From Symploca sp. SIO2C1 (GTDB lineage: Bacteria; Cyanobacteriota; Cyanobacteriia; Cyanobacteriales; Coleofasciculaceae), in NCBI GenBank assembly GCA_010692635.1, contig JAAHGL010000067.1, positions 1 to 34,225 of the forward strand: a stretch of 34,225 nucleotides of DNA. Direction: 5' to 3'. The stretch's first letter is position 1. Every line of letters starts with the position of its first letter. Shown here piece after piece: positions 17,644 through 24,920 of this stretch. The notes beneath the pieces are model-generated. The model made no database searches, had not been told where the DNA came from, and saw nothing but the letters and a program-made list of their open reading frames with translations. The position numbers were made by a program, and so were the translations under genes.

Positions 17644-17690
17644 GAAGCCTACACTTACTCGTTAGAGAAGTGTAGGTACGTCACAGTAGT
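17500..17690 (+). ncRNA. Probable omega-RNA region overlapping tnpB 3' end
   Basis: In IS200/IS605 elements the guide RNA scaffold covers the tnpB 3' end and the right transposon end. Here the hairpins CCGTG/CACGG (17589-17603) and CCTACACTT/AAGTGTAGG (17648-17676, 9-bp perfect stem) lie in the expected place. The guide would be the flanking sequence beyond about 17690. Inferred from position and structure only. Confidence 0.4.
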
Positions 17691-17935
17691 TTTTAATCAA
17701 TTTTCGTATCTAAGTAATAGGCATTTACTCATTATTCTCGAGAAGCATGCTCAAAGCTAATGGCTAATGGCTAATGGCTAATGGCTAATAGCTAATAGCT
17801 AATGGAAGAGAATTGTTTCTCCCATTCAATTGGGGGCGCGAAGCGCTCCTCAGGAGCTCTCGAGAAACTAGAAACACTCATTGAAGGCTGAATCCTTTGA
17901 TATAACTAGTTTATAATCTTCTTTCGCTCATTACT
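17691..17935. other. Intergenic region upstream of the lectin gene
   Basis: Holds heptamers TGGCTAA/TAGCTAA (17756-17804), a small palindrome GCTCCTCAGGAGC (about 17843-17855), and a TATAAT hexamer at 17912-17917, 20 bp before the lectin start, with no convincing -35. No gene seen. Confidence 0.5.
17756..17804. repeat. Heptamer repeat (GCTAATG / GCTAATA)n
   Basis: About seven units of period 7 between the tnpB remnant and the lectin gene. Confidence 0.9.
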
Positions 17936-18808
17936 ATGTCAGATCTTTTCATCGCTTGTTATAAAATTACAACCCCTGGAGTTGGTAGACCGGTGTTCAG
18001 CGTACATCTCTCAGTTTATCCTGCTCAGGATACTGTGCATGGCTTTGGGTATATTACTCAAGCCATAAACCAACCCCTTGATATTGCAACTAAGCTAGAT
18101 GGCTGCTACTTTCCTATCTTGCTTATGGGTACACCTGAAAAAATTTCCTTATCTGCTACCGGCTACCCAGACATCAATTGGGCACCTCTCCACGGCTCAT
18201 CCCATAGTGGAATTGGTCCAGTCCTCCTACCTAATGTTAAATTGCAGATGGTGCTTGACGACTGGCAAGAGGGAGTTGCTAGCTATAAGTACAAGGATAA
18301 CAACGATAATTGGCAAACCATCACCAACGCTAAAGTAGAACTCGACAATAGTTCCATACTCCTTCCTCAGAAGGCTACTGCGCCAATTACCGGCGACTTC
18401 AAGAATATTGTCATCAGCAGCGGTAAGGTACTCGATGGTACAGGCTTACAAGATGGTGACAATGTTCTGCTGTGGAGTAAAAAAGGCAGTGATAACAATG
18501 AGAATCAAAAGTGGAAATTAGAAGATGCTGGTGATGGCTACTATTTCATTACCAGTACTAACGATAAGGTACTTGATGGTACGGCTTTAAACAGTGGCGA
18601 TAACATTCTACTGTGGACTCACAAACAAGACGGTAACAATGAGAATCAGAAGTGGAAATTAGAAGATGCTGGTGATGGCTACTATTTCATTACTACGACT
18701 AACGGCTTAGCCCTTGATGGTACTACTCAAGGAGAGGGAGATAATGTTCTGTTATGGACTAAAACCGGCGGTGATAATCAAAAGTGGAAGCTCGAAGATG
18801 TTTCGTGA
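17936..18808 (+). CDS. DUF1842-like domain fused to a ricin-type beta-trefoil lectin
   Basis: 290 residues without a signal peptide. The N-terminal half (about 1-140, with GFGYITQAINQPLDIATKL, GIGPVLLPN and VLDDWQEGVASYKY) resembles DUF1842 as I remember it. The C-terminal half has three consecutive repeats of about 40-47 residues: VLDGTGLQDGDNVLLW...NQKW, VLDGTALNSGDNILLW...NQKW, ALDGTTQGEGDNVLLW...NQKW. The LDG...LLW...NQ-x-W pattern (QxW) is that of ricin-B/CBM13 lectins, and three repeats make one complete beta-trefoil. Carbohydrate binding is likely; the ligand and DUF1842 role are unknown. It follows an IS remnant, and its 3' end overlaps an unrelated fragment, so it may be acquired. 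Confidence 0.8.
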   Translation: MSDLFIACYKITTPGVGRPVFSVHLSVYPAQDTVHGFGYITQAINQPLDIATKLDGCYFPILLMGTPEKISLSATGYPDINWAPLHGSSHSGIGPVLLPNVKLQMVLDDWQEGVASYKYKDNNDNWQTITNAKVELDNSSILLPQKATAPITGDFKNIVISSGKVLDGTGLQDGDNVLLWSKKGSDNNENQKWKLEDAGDGYYFITSTNDKVLDGTALNSGDNILLWTHKQDGNNENQKWKLEDAGDGYYFITTTNGLALDGTTQGEGDNVLLWTKTGGDNQKWKLEDVS

Positions 18809-18966
18809 TTGCAACAGCATTAGGCCATGAAACTCAACACGCACGAACATTTTTATCTAACTATCAACTTGCCTTGGCAGAAGATAAACCTGTTAAATTT
18901 CAACGTCGTGGATTGATGCTGACTCCTCAAGGTGGGATTGAGATGGTGATGACGGGAAAACGGTAA
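18784..18966 (+). pseudogene. Unrecognised short frame overlapping the lectin 3' end, possible C-terminal remnant
   Basis: About 60 codons from a GTG at 18784, overlapping the last 25 bases of the lectin gene in another frame. Contains QHARTFLSNYQLALAEDKPV and KFQRRGLMLTPQGGIEMVM. The composition looks protein-like, not random, but there is no good start inside it, so it may be the tail of a gene whose front was replaced. It ends 10 bp before the DMT transporter. I do not recognise the family. Confidence 0.35.
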
Positions 18967-18976
18967 AGTTGATTGC

Positions 18977-19903
18977 ATGTTTTTAGGAAATTCTCTTAAT
19001 TTCTCGATTACAGATTTATCAGGGGAGCTCGCTGCTTTAGGTGGGGCGTGTTTGTGGGCAGTAGCTACAGTAGTTTATGGGCGTTTGGGAAGTTATTACC
19101 CTCCCCTAGAACTGAATTTAATGAAAGGAGTGATTGCGATCGCTCTAATCATTCTCACTCTCATCTTCGGCAATGAGCAATTACAATTACTTAATCTTAA
19201 TGCCTGTGGACTGCTACTGCTTAGTGGTGTGATTGGTATTGCCTTGGGAGATACGGCTTATTTTGCTGCCATCAATTGCCTAGGAGCTCGCCGCGCCTTA
19301 TTGATGGAAACCTTAGCACCTCCCTTAGTAGCAGTTATCGCGCTGATTTTTTTGCAAGAGCAGCTGACTATCGGTGCTTGGTGTGGTATTTTTTTGACGG
19401 TTCTTGGTATTGCTTGGGTTATTACTGAGCGAGTACCCGGTTCAGCGGTAAAACAAGATCAGTTGCTCAAAGGTATTGGTTTGGGAATTCTAGCGGCACT
19501 AGCTCAAGCTAGTGGTGCAGTACTTTCACGAGCCGCTCTAGCTCAAACAACTATTAGTCCCCTGTTTTCTACCCTCTTGCGTTTGAGTGGTGGAATGGTT
19601 ATTCTCCTACTCTTAACAGGTTGGTTCCGGCGACAGGTTGGTTTTCAGGTAAAATCTTTACCATCAAAGCAAGCATTGGGAGCTATTTTCCTTGCTGCTT
19701 TTATTGGCACCTATTTAGGAATCTGGCTGCAACAAATAGCTTTTAAATTCACTGCTGCTGGAATTGCTCAAACCCTCTTAGCAACTAGTCCTCTATTTGT
19801 GTTACCAATTGTCGTTTGGATGGGTGAGGTAGTCAGTCTCAGAGCAATTTTGGGAGTTTTGGTAGCAATTGGTGGGATTGCATTACTACTTGGATTTCAT
19901 TAA
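18977..19903 (+). CDS. EamA/DMT-superfamily transporter
   Basis: 308 residues with ten predicted membrane helices in two EamA repeats (about 13-143 and 161-306). Typical motifs are AALGGACLWAVATVVYGRLG, GDTAYFAAINCLGARRALLMETLAPPLVA and, in the second half, IGTYLGIWLQQIAFKFTAAG and LLATSPLFVLPIVVW. The family exports metabolites such as amino acids; the substrate here cannot be told. The ATG at 18977 lies 10 bp after the unrecognised fragment. The gene is convergent with the histidine kinase on the other strand, with a TTACTTG repeat between. Confidence 0.85.
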   Translation: MFLGNSLNFSITDLSGELAALGGACLWAVATVVYGRLGSYYPPLELNLMKGVIAIALIILTLIFGNEQLQLLNLNACGLLLLSGVIGIALGDTAYFAAINCLGARRALLMETLAPPLVAVIALIFLQEQLTIGAWCGIFLTVLGIAWVITERVPGSAVKQDQLLKGIGLGILAALAQASGAVLSRAALAQTTISPLFSTLLRLSGGMVILLLLTGWFRRQVGFQVKSLPSKQALGAIFLAAFIGTYLGIWLQQIAFKFTAAGIAQTLLATSPLFVLPIVVWMGEVVSLRAILGVLVAIGGIALLLGFH

Positions 19904-19981
19904 CCTTGCACCGCAAGTGGAAAATCCCTGAGTAACCTTGGAGAATGGAAGTGCTCAAAACGAGCATAAATGCTTCATTCC

Positions 19982-20019
19982 TTCTTACTTGTTACTTTTT
20001 ACTTGTTACTTGTTACTTA
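19982..20019. repeat. Heptamer-like repeat (TTACTTG)n between convergent genes
   Basis: TTACTTGTTACTTTTTACTT followed by more TTACTTG units, lying between the stops of the DMT gene and the histidine kinase. Confidence 0.85.
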
Positions 20020-20030
20020 TTCAGCAAGCC

Positions 20031-21530
20031 CTACTTACCTGGCAGGCTCACAGTAAATACACTGCCTTTATCCAATTGGGAGCGCACTGTAACCCTACCT
20101 CCCATCCCTTCTACCAGAGTCTTAACAATAGATAAACCCAACCCACAACCCCCAGTAGAACGAGCACGCGCATCATCTATCCGATAAAAACGCTCAAAAA
20201 TTCGGGCTTGGTGTTGCAAAGGAATACCGTTACCTCGATCGCATACTTGAATTCTTCCCCACTTACCTGAGTAGTCTAGCTTGAGTGTTACCGGGTGACT
20301 AGAGTCAGAATACTTTACTGCATTATCAATTAAATTTAACAATACTTGCTTGAGGCGATTAATATCTGCTTTCACCTTGATAGCAGGGTTGTTAGACTCT
20401 ACTTGGATGACTCGATTGCTATATTGCCTTGCCATTTCAGCAATTTCTTGGACTAACTCATTGAGTACCAAGGGTTCTATATTAAAATGCATATGGCCAC
20501 TATCTACCCGTGCTAGGTCAAGCAAATCCTGCAATAATTGGATAGTGCGGTCTGCTTCTGAGCCAGCAATTTCTAGAGCATCTCGTTGGGGTTGAGTTAG
20601 GTTAGTGCCTCGCCGCAAGGTACTTTGTAGATAACCAGAGACAACAGTTAGAGGTGTGCGCAATTCATGGGAAACATTACTGACAAATTGCCGCTGCTGC
20701 TCCCAAGACTCATGAAGGCGAATTAACATGTCATCAAAAGTTTGCGCTAGTTCTTTAAGTTCACTAGGAGCATTATCCAAATGAATGTGCGCCTCACCCA
20801 AGTCATCTGCAGAGATATTTTGAGTTAACTGCCCCATCCGCTGTAGAGGTTGGAGTGAGCGCTGGATGTAAAATGCGATCGCGACGGTAATAACTACAAT
20901 TGCTAGTAAGCTGGCGATACCCAAACTCCGAATCATGCTCAAAAACATGACTTGATCCTCGGTGATGTCTTGAGCAATGTACAACATACCCAAATTTTCC
21001 CCCTTCACCTCTAACGGAGCCCCACATAATACCCAGTAGTTTCCTTTCACTTCACTAACTTTGGGTTGGAGTGGCATATTTAGTAAAGACTTGAGAGAGT
21101 TCAATCTGCTGCTAGTTTGTAGCTGGGCAGATTGAGCTGCAATCGTGCCATCAGAACTCCGTATCCACAGCACAGTGTTACTAATCGTCAAGTCATCAAT
21201 CGCCTTTTGCATTCCCTTTTCTACCGTCATCATCTTGCTGTAGATTTCTACATCCCGGGGCAAGCGTTGACCAATATATTTGATACTTTGTTTGTGAGTA
21301 ACCACCAAAATATCTTGCATTTTCCAGCTAATCCAGATAGCTAGAAAGCCCATACCAATAGCTGAGACGGCAGCAATTCCCAGAGTCAGCCGAATCCTGA
21401 GAGAGCGAGGATCAATGTTAGGACAAAATCTACCTACTTTTTGCAGCAGCTTACTAGGGAATTTGAGGTTCATGATGGGGTGGAAATAATCCTCCAACCT
21501 GAGATATCGATTTTTTGTTAGTTTAGTCAT
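20031..21530 (-). CDS. Membrane sensor histidine kinase (HAMP, HisKA, HATPase)
   Basis: 499 residues: helix 1 (about 47-70), an extracytoplasmic sensor region (about 75-195), helix 2 (about 200-222), HAMP (about 223-278), HisKA with phospho-accepting His288 (VSHELRTPLTVVSGY), and an ATPase domain with the N-box NLIDNAVKYS, DRGNGI and the G-box CGLGLS. It autophosphorylates on His and passes phosphate to a response regulator. No regulator gene adjoins it, so it is an orphan kinase. The ATG at 21530 is used; an internal Met at residue 20 is an alternative. The sensor region gives no clear ligand. Confidence 0.9.
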   Translation of the reverse strand: MTKLTKNRYLRLEDYFHPIMNLKFPSKLLQKVGRFCPNIDPRSLRIRLTLGIAAVSAIGMGFLAIWISWKMQDILVVTHKQSIKYIGQRLPRDVEIYSKMMTVEKGMQKAIDDLTISNTVLWIRSSDGTIAAQSAQLQTSSRLNSLKSLLNMPLQPKVSEVKGNYWVLCGAPLEVKGENLGMLYIAQDITEDQVMFLSMIRSLGIASLLAIVVITVAIAFYIQRSLQPLQRMGQLTQNISADDLGEAHIHLDNAPSELKELAQTFDDMLIRLHESWEQQRQFVSNVSHELRTPLTVVSGYLQSTLRRGTNLTQPQRDALEIAGSEADRTIQLLQDLLDLARVDSGHMHFNIEPLVLNELVQEIAEMARQYSNRVIQVESNNPAIKVKADINRLKQVLLNLIDNAVKYSDSSHPVTLKLDYSGKWGRIQVCDRGNGIPLQHQARIFERFYRIDDARARSTGGCGLGLSIVKTLVEGMGGRVTVRSQLDKGSVFTVSLPGK

Positions 21531-21596
21531 CAGTGAATGTAGGTTTCAAGACCTCTAGCTTTTAGATTTACTATTTATAAATGAATTGTAAAAAAT

Positions 21597-21706
21597 GTTA
21601 TAGCGTTTCTCATTTAGATGAGGTACAAAGAGCCTGGTTTTTGGGAATTGGGAATTGGGAATTGGGAATTGGATCTCTACCTCACAGATGCGAGAACTGC
21701 TATAAC
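21597..21706. repeat. MITE-like palindromic element with heptamer-repeat core, copy A
   Basis: Ends GTTATAGC...GATGAGGTA and TACCTCACAGATGCG...GCTATAAC form an imperfect inverted repeat of about 30 bp. The centre is GAGCCTGGTTTTT followed by GGGAATT units (four) and GGATCT. Confidence 0.85.
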
Positions 21707-21952
21707 TAAATCGGCTCTTACCAATAACTTCTACATACTGAATTACCTCAGACAGGAAAATAAGTGAGAAATTACTAAAATGCTGACGATTATCGTCTAA
21801 TCAACTAGTATTGGTCACTGTGTATAATTAACAGTAGGAATAGACAATAACTGAAATTCATAAATTGTCGCTTATTAAGAATACTTAACAAATATGAGTT
21901 TTTACTGAGTTACAGAATAATTTTTACTGAAAAATGTAAAATATTACATGAA

Positions 21953-22058
21953 TACAGCGTTTTTCATTTAGATGAGGTACAAAGAGCCTGGTTTTTGGGA
22001 ATGGGCAATGGGGAATAGGGAATAGGATCTGTACCTCACTAGACTGAGAAATCCTGTA
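21953..22058. repeat. MITE-like palindromic element with heptamer-repeat core, copy B
   Basis: Same arms as copy A (TACAGCGTTTTTCATTTAGA, GAGGTACAAAGAGCCTGG and the inverse GTACCTCAC...CCTGTA). The core repeat is different: degenerate GGGAATG/GGGCAAT/GGGGAAT units. Confidence 0.85.
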
Positions 22059-22072
22059 TAGGATTTTAGATT

Positions 22073-22309
22073 TTAGATTGAATAAATATAAACCAAAGTC
22101 TGTTGAGAAACAAGGCAAAATGCTCCAAAGGTGAGGCTATCCTGGTCCCATTGATCATTCATGGTGAAGCAATCATCTGGAAGCACATTACCATCCATAA
22201 AGTAAATACCTTTTGAGACTTCTGGTAAATTTGTCCCTTGTCCCGTTGACATCCAAGTATCAATTTCATCAAATCTTCGTTCTTCGATATTGGTGTTTGG
22301 CTGAGTCAT
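22073..22309 (-). CDS. Small hypothetical protein, unrecognised
   Basis: 78 residues from the ATG at 22309, preceded by CAGGTTAAAAGCAT (AGG about 10 bases upstream). Acidic, with NLPEVSKGIYFMDGNVLPDD and a DQWDQDSLTFGAFCLVSQQ stretch; no signal peptide or membrane helix. The last ten codons run towards palindromic element B, whose edge is 15 bp beyond the stop, so the C-terminus may have been altered by insertion. I do not recognise the family. Coding is plausible from composition and start context, not proven. Confidence 0.45.
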   Translation of the reverse strand: MTQPNTNIEERRFDEIDTWMSTGQGTNLPEVSKGIYFMDGNVLPDDCFTMNDQWDQDSLTFGAFCLVSQQTLVYIYSI

Positions 22310-22634
22310 ATGCTTTTAACCTGTCACAATAATTGAGAAATATATCCAGAAAATCAGGGTAATCCCATCTTAGTCGAGTTATCCAATTACTGTACTCTGA
22401 TGTGAATACTTCCAGAAGCCGAACTCAAGGGTATAACGTAGACTTCTCAGTAAGTAGGTGGGCGAAAAAAAGGGTGGGGAGATAGGGAGATGGGGAGATG
22501 GGGAGATAGGGAAACAAAGGAGAACTAATGATTTGAGAGAATACTTTGCTATAAATCCCACTTCATATTTCGTTCACCCCTCCTACTACCCCATAAGACC
22601 TAAAATTTGAATATTCATCATTAGTTCCGTTCCT
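22310..22634. other. Intergenic region upstream of the P450 gene
   Basis: 325 bp with a GGGGAGAT/GGGAGATA tract at 22475-22511; otherwise no gene or structured RNA recognised. Confidence 0.5.
22475..22511. repeat. Octamer-like repeat (GGGGAGAT)n
   Basis: Four to five units of period about 8 (GGGAGATA, GGGGAGAT). Confidence 0.85.
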
Positions 22635-23990
22635 ATGACTATTCAGCCAACCACTTCCCCGATACCAACTCCAACACTTTGGGACAAACTGCTCAATAAC
22701 TTTCAAGCTTGGGCACTAGAAAACCCGGAAACACTACCGAGCCGAACTCTCCTACCCATTATCAGCTTTGCTGAGGGAATCATCGCCAACCAAACTTCTT
22801 ATCTTGATGCCAAGCGCCAAGCCTTAGGTCTAACTTTTTGTTGTGCAGGACAAGTAGTTTTGGGAGAATTTAACACCCTGGAAACAGCTCTTACCTCACC
22901 GCAAGCTCGTACTTGGCGTCTCGGAACCTCAATGCTTAGTGCAGATCATGGGCCTCAACTAGATAAGGGTGGGCGGAATGTTTTTCTACTTTCCCTCTCT
23001 GACGAGGAAGCGGGAGGGAACAATCATGGAGCTTTCCGCAAGTGCGTGGAAGATTACTTAATCAATGATACTGCCCTCGCTCGCCAAGATGATCCTGTCG
23101 CTCAACAGCTTCTTGAAAATCTAGCGGCTGATTATGTCAATATGCCTCATGGTTTTGGTGAGCCATTCTTCACAGACGATCAACGGGGCTTAATGGGCTT
23201 TTTGGTTCGATATCTCCACTATATTCTCTTTGGGATAAATCCTGAGAGTGAAGACATCAGCGTCCTGACAAATTTGCATTACACCAAAAATGGGACTGTG
23301 CATTATTTCACTGGTAGTAGTATTTTAGAGAAACTTAATATACTTGGGTTTGGTAAAATTCCAGAACTGACTGAGCAGGTAGCAGACATCTACGAAAATT
23401 CACCGGCTCTAGCCAATTTCCAAGAAAACAATCCTGAACACAACAACATGACTCGGCGTGAGCTCGCCAAACTTATAGTGTCACTGATGAGTATTGCGGC
23501 GCTACAAGGTCCTCTCCATCTGGGGAAAACGGCTATGGGTGGTCAACCCATGCCAAACTTCAAGGGTCACGAAACCAGTAAAATTGACACCACGGTATAC
23601 TGGGACAACCTTAACCTTGATGATGATGAAGCAATCCAGCTTTTTTTGCTCGAATGTAGTCGCCTTTATATGCCAGTGAGTGCGACTCACCGGGTTGCGA
23701 CGGAACCTTTCACTGTAACGGTTGGTGGAAAGGAACGAACCTTCCCCTCTGGGACTAAAATTTTAATTGCTATGTTCCTAGGGATGGTTAGTGAGGAATT
23801 CTGGGGACCTACGGCCTACGAGTTCAATGCACAGCGCGATAATCTTTGCCCTTTCCATATGGGTTTCCATTCAGTAGGCGATCGCAGTGCTGGCCGCATT
23901 TGTCCAGCTAAAGCCATTGCCCTAAAAATGTTAACTGATGTCATAAGTACAGTAGGTAAAGCTCGCCGTTCCCAAAGATCTCTGACTTAG
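22635..23990 (+). CDS. Divergent cytochrome P450-like heme protein
   Basis: 451 residues, normal P450 length, no membrane anchor. P450 landmarks: an ExxR triad start at Glu340-Cys-Ser-Arg343 (LLECSRLYMP), then THRVATEPF and PSGTKILIAMFLGMVSEEFWG (the usual meander and beta region), and a candidate heme-ligand Cys423 in HSVGDRSAGRICPAKAIALK. The ligand loop departs from FxxGxRxCxG: Pro follows the cysteine where Gly-x-Gly-type residues are expected. The I-helix region (KLIVSLMSIAALQGPLHLG) lacks an obvious acid-alcohol pair, as in P450s that rearrange peroxides and need no O2 activation (CYP74 or fungal dioxygenase-linked types). That comparison is an inference. The ATG at 22635 is a good start. 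No redox partner lies nearby. Confidence 0.68.
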   Translation: MTIQPTTSPIPTPTLWDKLLNNFQAWALENPETLPSRTLLPIISFAEGIIANQTSYLDAKRQALGLTFCCAGQVVLGEFNTLETALTSPQARTWRLGTSMLSADHGPQLDKGGRNVFLLSLSDEEAGGNNHGAFRKCVEDYLINDTALARQDDPVAQQLLENLAADYVNMPHGFGEPFFTDDQRGLMGFLVRYLHYILFGINPESEDISVLTNLHYTKNGTVHYFTGSSILEKLNILGFGKIPELTEQVADIYENSPALANFQENNPEHNNMTRRELAKLIVSLMSIAALQGPLHLGKTAMGGQPMPNFKGHETSKIDTTVYWDNLNLDDDEAIQLFLLECSRLYMPVSATHRVATEPFTVTVGGKERTFPSGTKILIAMFLGMVSEEFWGPTAYEFNAQRDNLCPFHMGFHSVGDRSAGRICPAKAIALKMLTDVISTVGKARRSQRSLT

Positions 23991-23991
23991 G

Positions 23992-24094
23992 AGCTGGGGA
24001 GCTGGGGAGCTGAGGAAGCTGGGGAAGCTGGGGAAGCTGGGGGAGATAGGGAGACATTTCCAATTAGCAATTAGCAATTAGCAATTAGCAATTT
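23992..24094. repeat. Compound tandem repeat (GGGGAGCT, then AATTAGC)
   Basis: GGGGAGCT/GGGGAAGCT units of 8-9 bp (23992-24045) begin right after the P450 stop, followed by AATTAGC heptamers (24062-24092) that end about 14 bases before the transaldolase start. Confidence 0.9.
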
Positions 24095-24106
24095 TCAATT
24101 CTCAAT

Positions 24107-24745
24107 ATGACAATTTATCTTGATTCAGCATTAATAAATGAAGCCTTGGCAGCAGAGAAACTGGGATGGGTTAAGGGAATTACCACTAATCCAACACTTT
24201 TAGCCAAGAGTGATTTACCTCCAGAGGCAACACTAAAACAACTAGCACAGATTAGCCCTGGAGTGCTCTATTACCAACTAATGGCTGCTGATTTCGATGG
24301 GATGCTGACAGAAGGAAGGAGAGCTTTTGAGATTATTGGCGAGAAAACTGTACTGAAGATTCCTGCTACTTCAGTAGGTTTTCAGGCTGTATCTTGCTTA
24401 TCACCAGATATTAACTGTGCGGTGACGGCAATTTATGGTGCAGCACAGGCAGCAGTAGCAAGGGAGGCAGGGGCAAAATATGCGATCGCTTATGTCAATC
24501 GTGCTACCAGATTCTTGGGGGATGGTTTGGCACTGGTACGGGAGATGTCGGCAGTGTTACGAGGAAGCGATACCGAAATTTTAGCAGCAAGTCTCAAGTC
24601 ACCAGAAGAAGCAGCTGCTGCACTACAAGCTGGAGCTGATCATCTGACTGTTCCCTTAAGTTTGTTGCAGGCAATGACAACTCATGAGTTATCCGAGCAA
24701 ACTGTTGAGGATTTTGCGAACAATGGAAGGGGAATTTTGGCATAA
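24107..24745 (+). CDS. Transaldolase family protein (TalC / fructose-6-phosphate aldolase-like)
   Basis: 212 residues, the size of the small TalC/FSA subfamily. Motifs: N-terminal MTIYLDSA (Asp6), GITTNPTLLAKS, the Schiff-base lysine Lys84 in TVLKIPATSVG, AVTAIYGAAQAA, AKYAIAYVNRATRFLGDG, ILAASLKSPEE, and ADHLTVPLSLLQAM. Reaction by family: reversible aldol transfer or cleavage on a TIM barrel using fructose-6-phosphate or sedoheptulose-7-phosphate type substrates; the exact substrate is not evident. The leader is AATTAGC repeats, so no ordinary ribosome site is seen. The start ATG aligns with the conserved N-terminus. Confidence 0.88.
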   Translation: MTIYLDSALINEALAAEKLGWVKGITTNPTLLAKSDLPPEATLKQLAQISPGVLYYQLMAADFDGMLTEGRRAFEIIGEKTVLKIPATSVGFQAVSCLSPDINCAVTAIYGAAQAAVAREAGAKYAIAYVNRATRFLGDGLALVREMSAVLRGSDTEILAASLKSPEEAAAALQAGADHLTVPLSLLQAMTTHELSEQTVEDFANNGRGILA

Positions 24746-24873
24746 CTGCAAGGAGAGCTGGGAGAGTTGGAGTTATAAATTGGATAATTTATTGCTTGGA
24801 GTTTCCTAAACACTACTTTGTGTTCTTTGTGACTTTGTGGTGAGTTCTTATTATGTACTAACCCAACAAAACC

Positions 24874-24913
24874 AATTCTAAATTCTAAATTCTAAATTCT
24901 AAATTCTAAATTC
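24874..24913. repeat. Heptamer repeat (TAAATTC)n
   Basis: About 5.5 units directly upstream of the photoreceptor-kinase start codon at 24921. Confidence 0.92.
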
Positions 24914-24920
24914 CCCATTC

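Larger units (their letters stand above)
16733..17690 (+). mobile_element. Decayed IS1341-type (IS200/IS605 superfamily) element, tnpB only
   Basis: Possible left-end hairpin: CGCAA (16734-16738) with TTGCG (16781-16785), enclosing CTCACACC (16744-16751) and GGTGTTGAG (16767-16775). Right end: hairpins at 17589-17603 and 17648-17676. Only a shortened tnpB lies between; no tnpA. Exact ends are uncertain. Confidence 0.55.
21531..22072. other. 540-bp gap with two palindromic elements
   Basis: Holds two copies of an approximately 108-bp palindromic element (listed separately) and AT-rich sequence between them. No gene seen. Confidence 0.6.

Noticed and set aside
16733-17690. Autonomous IS605 transposon
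   Set aside because: No tnpA (Y1 transposase) is present and tnpB lacks its N-terminal part.
19938-20187. Two short plus-strand frames over the 3' end of the histidine kinase
   Set aside because: They overlap the TTACTTG repeats and the antisense of the kinase; composition is that of shadows.
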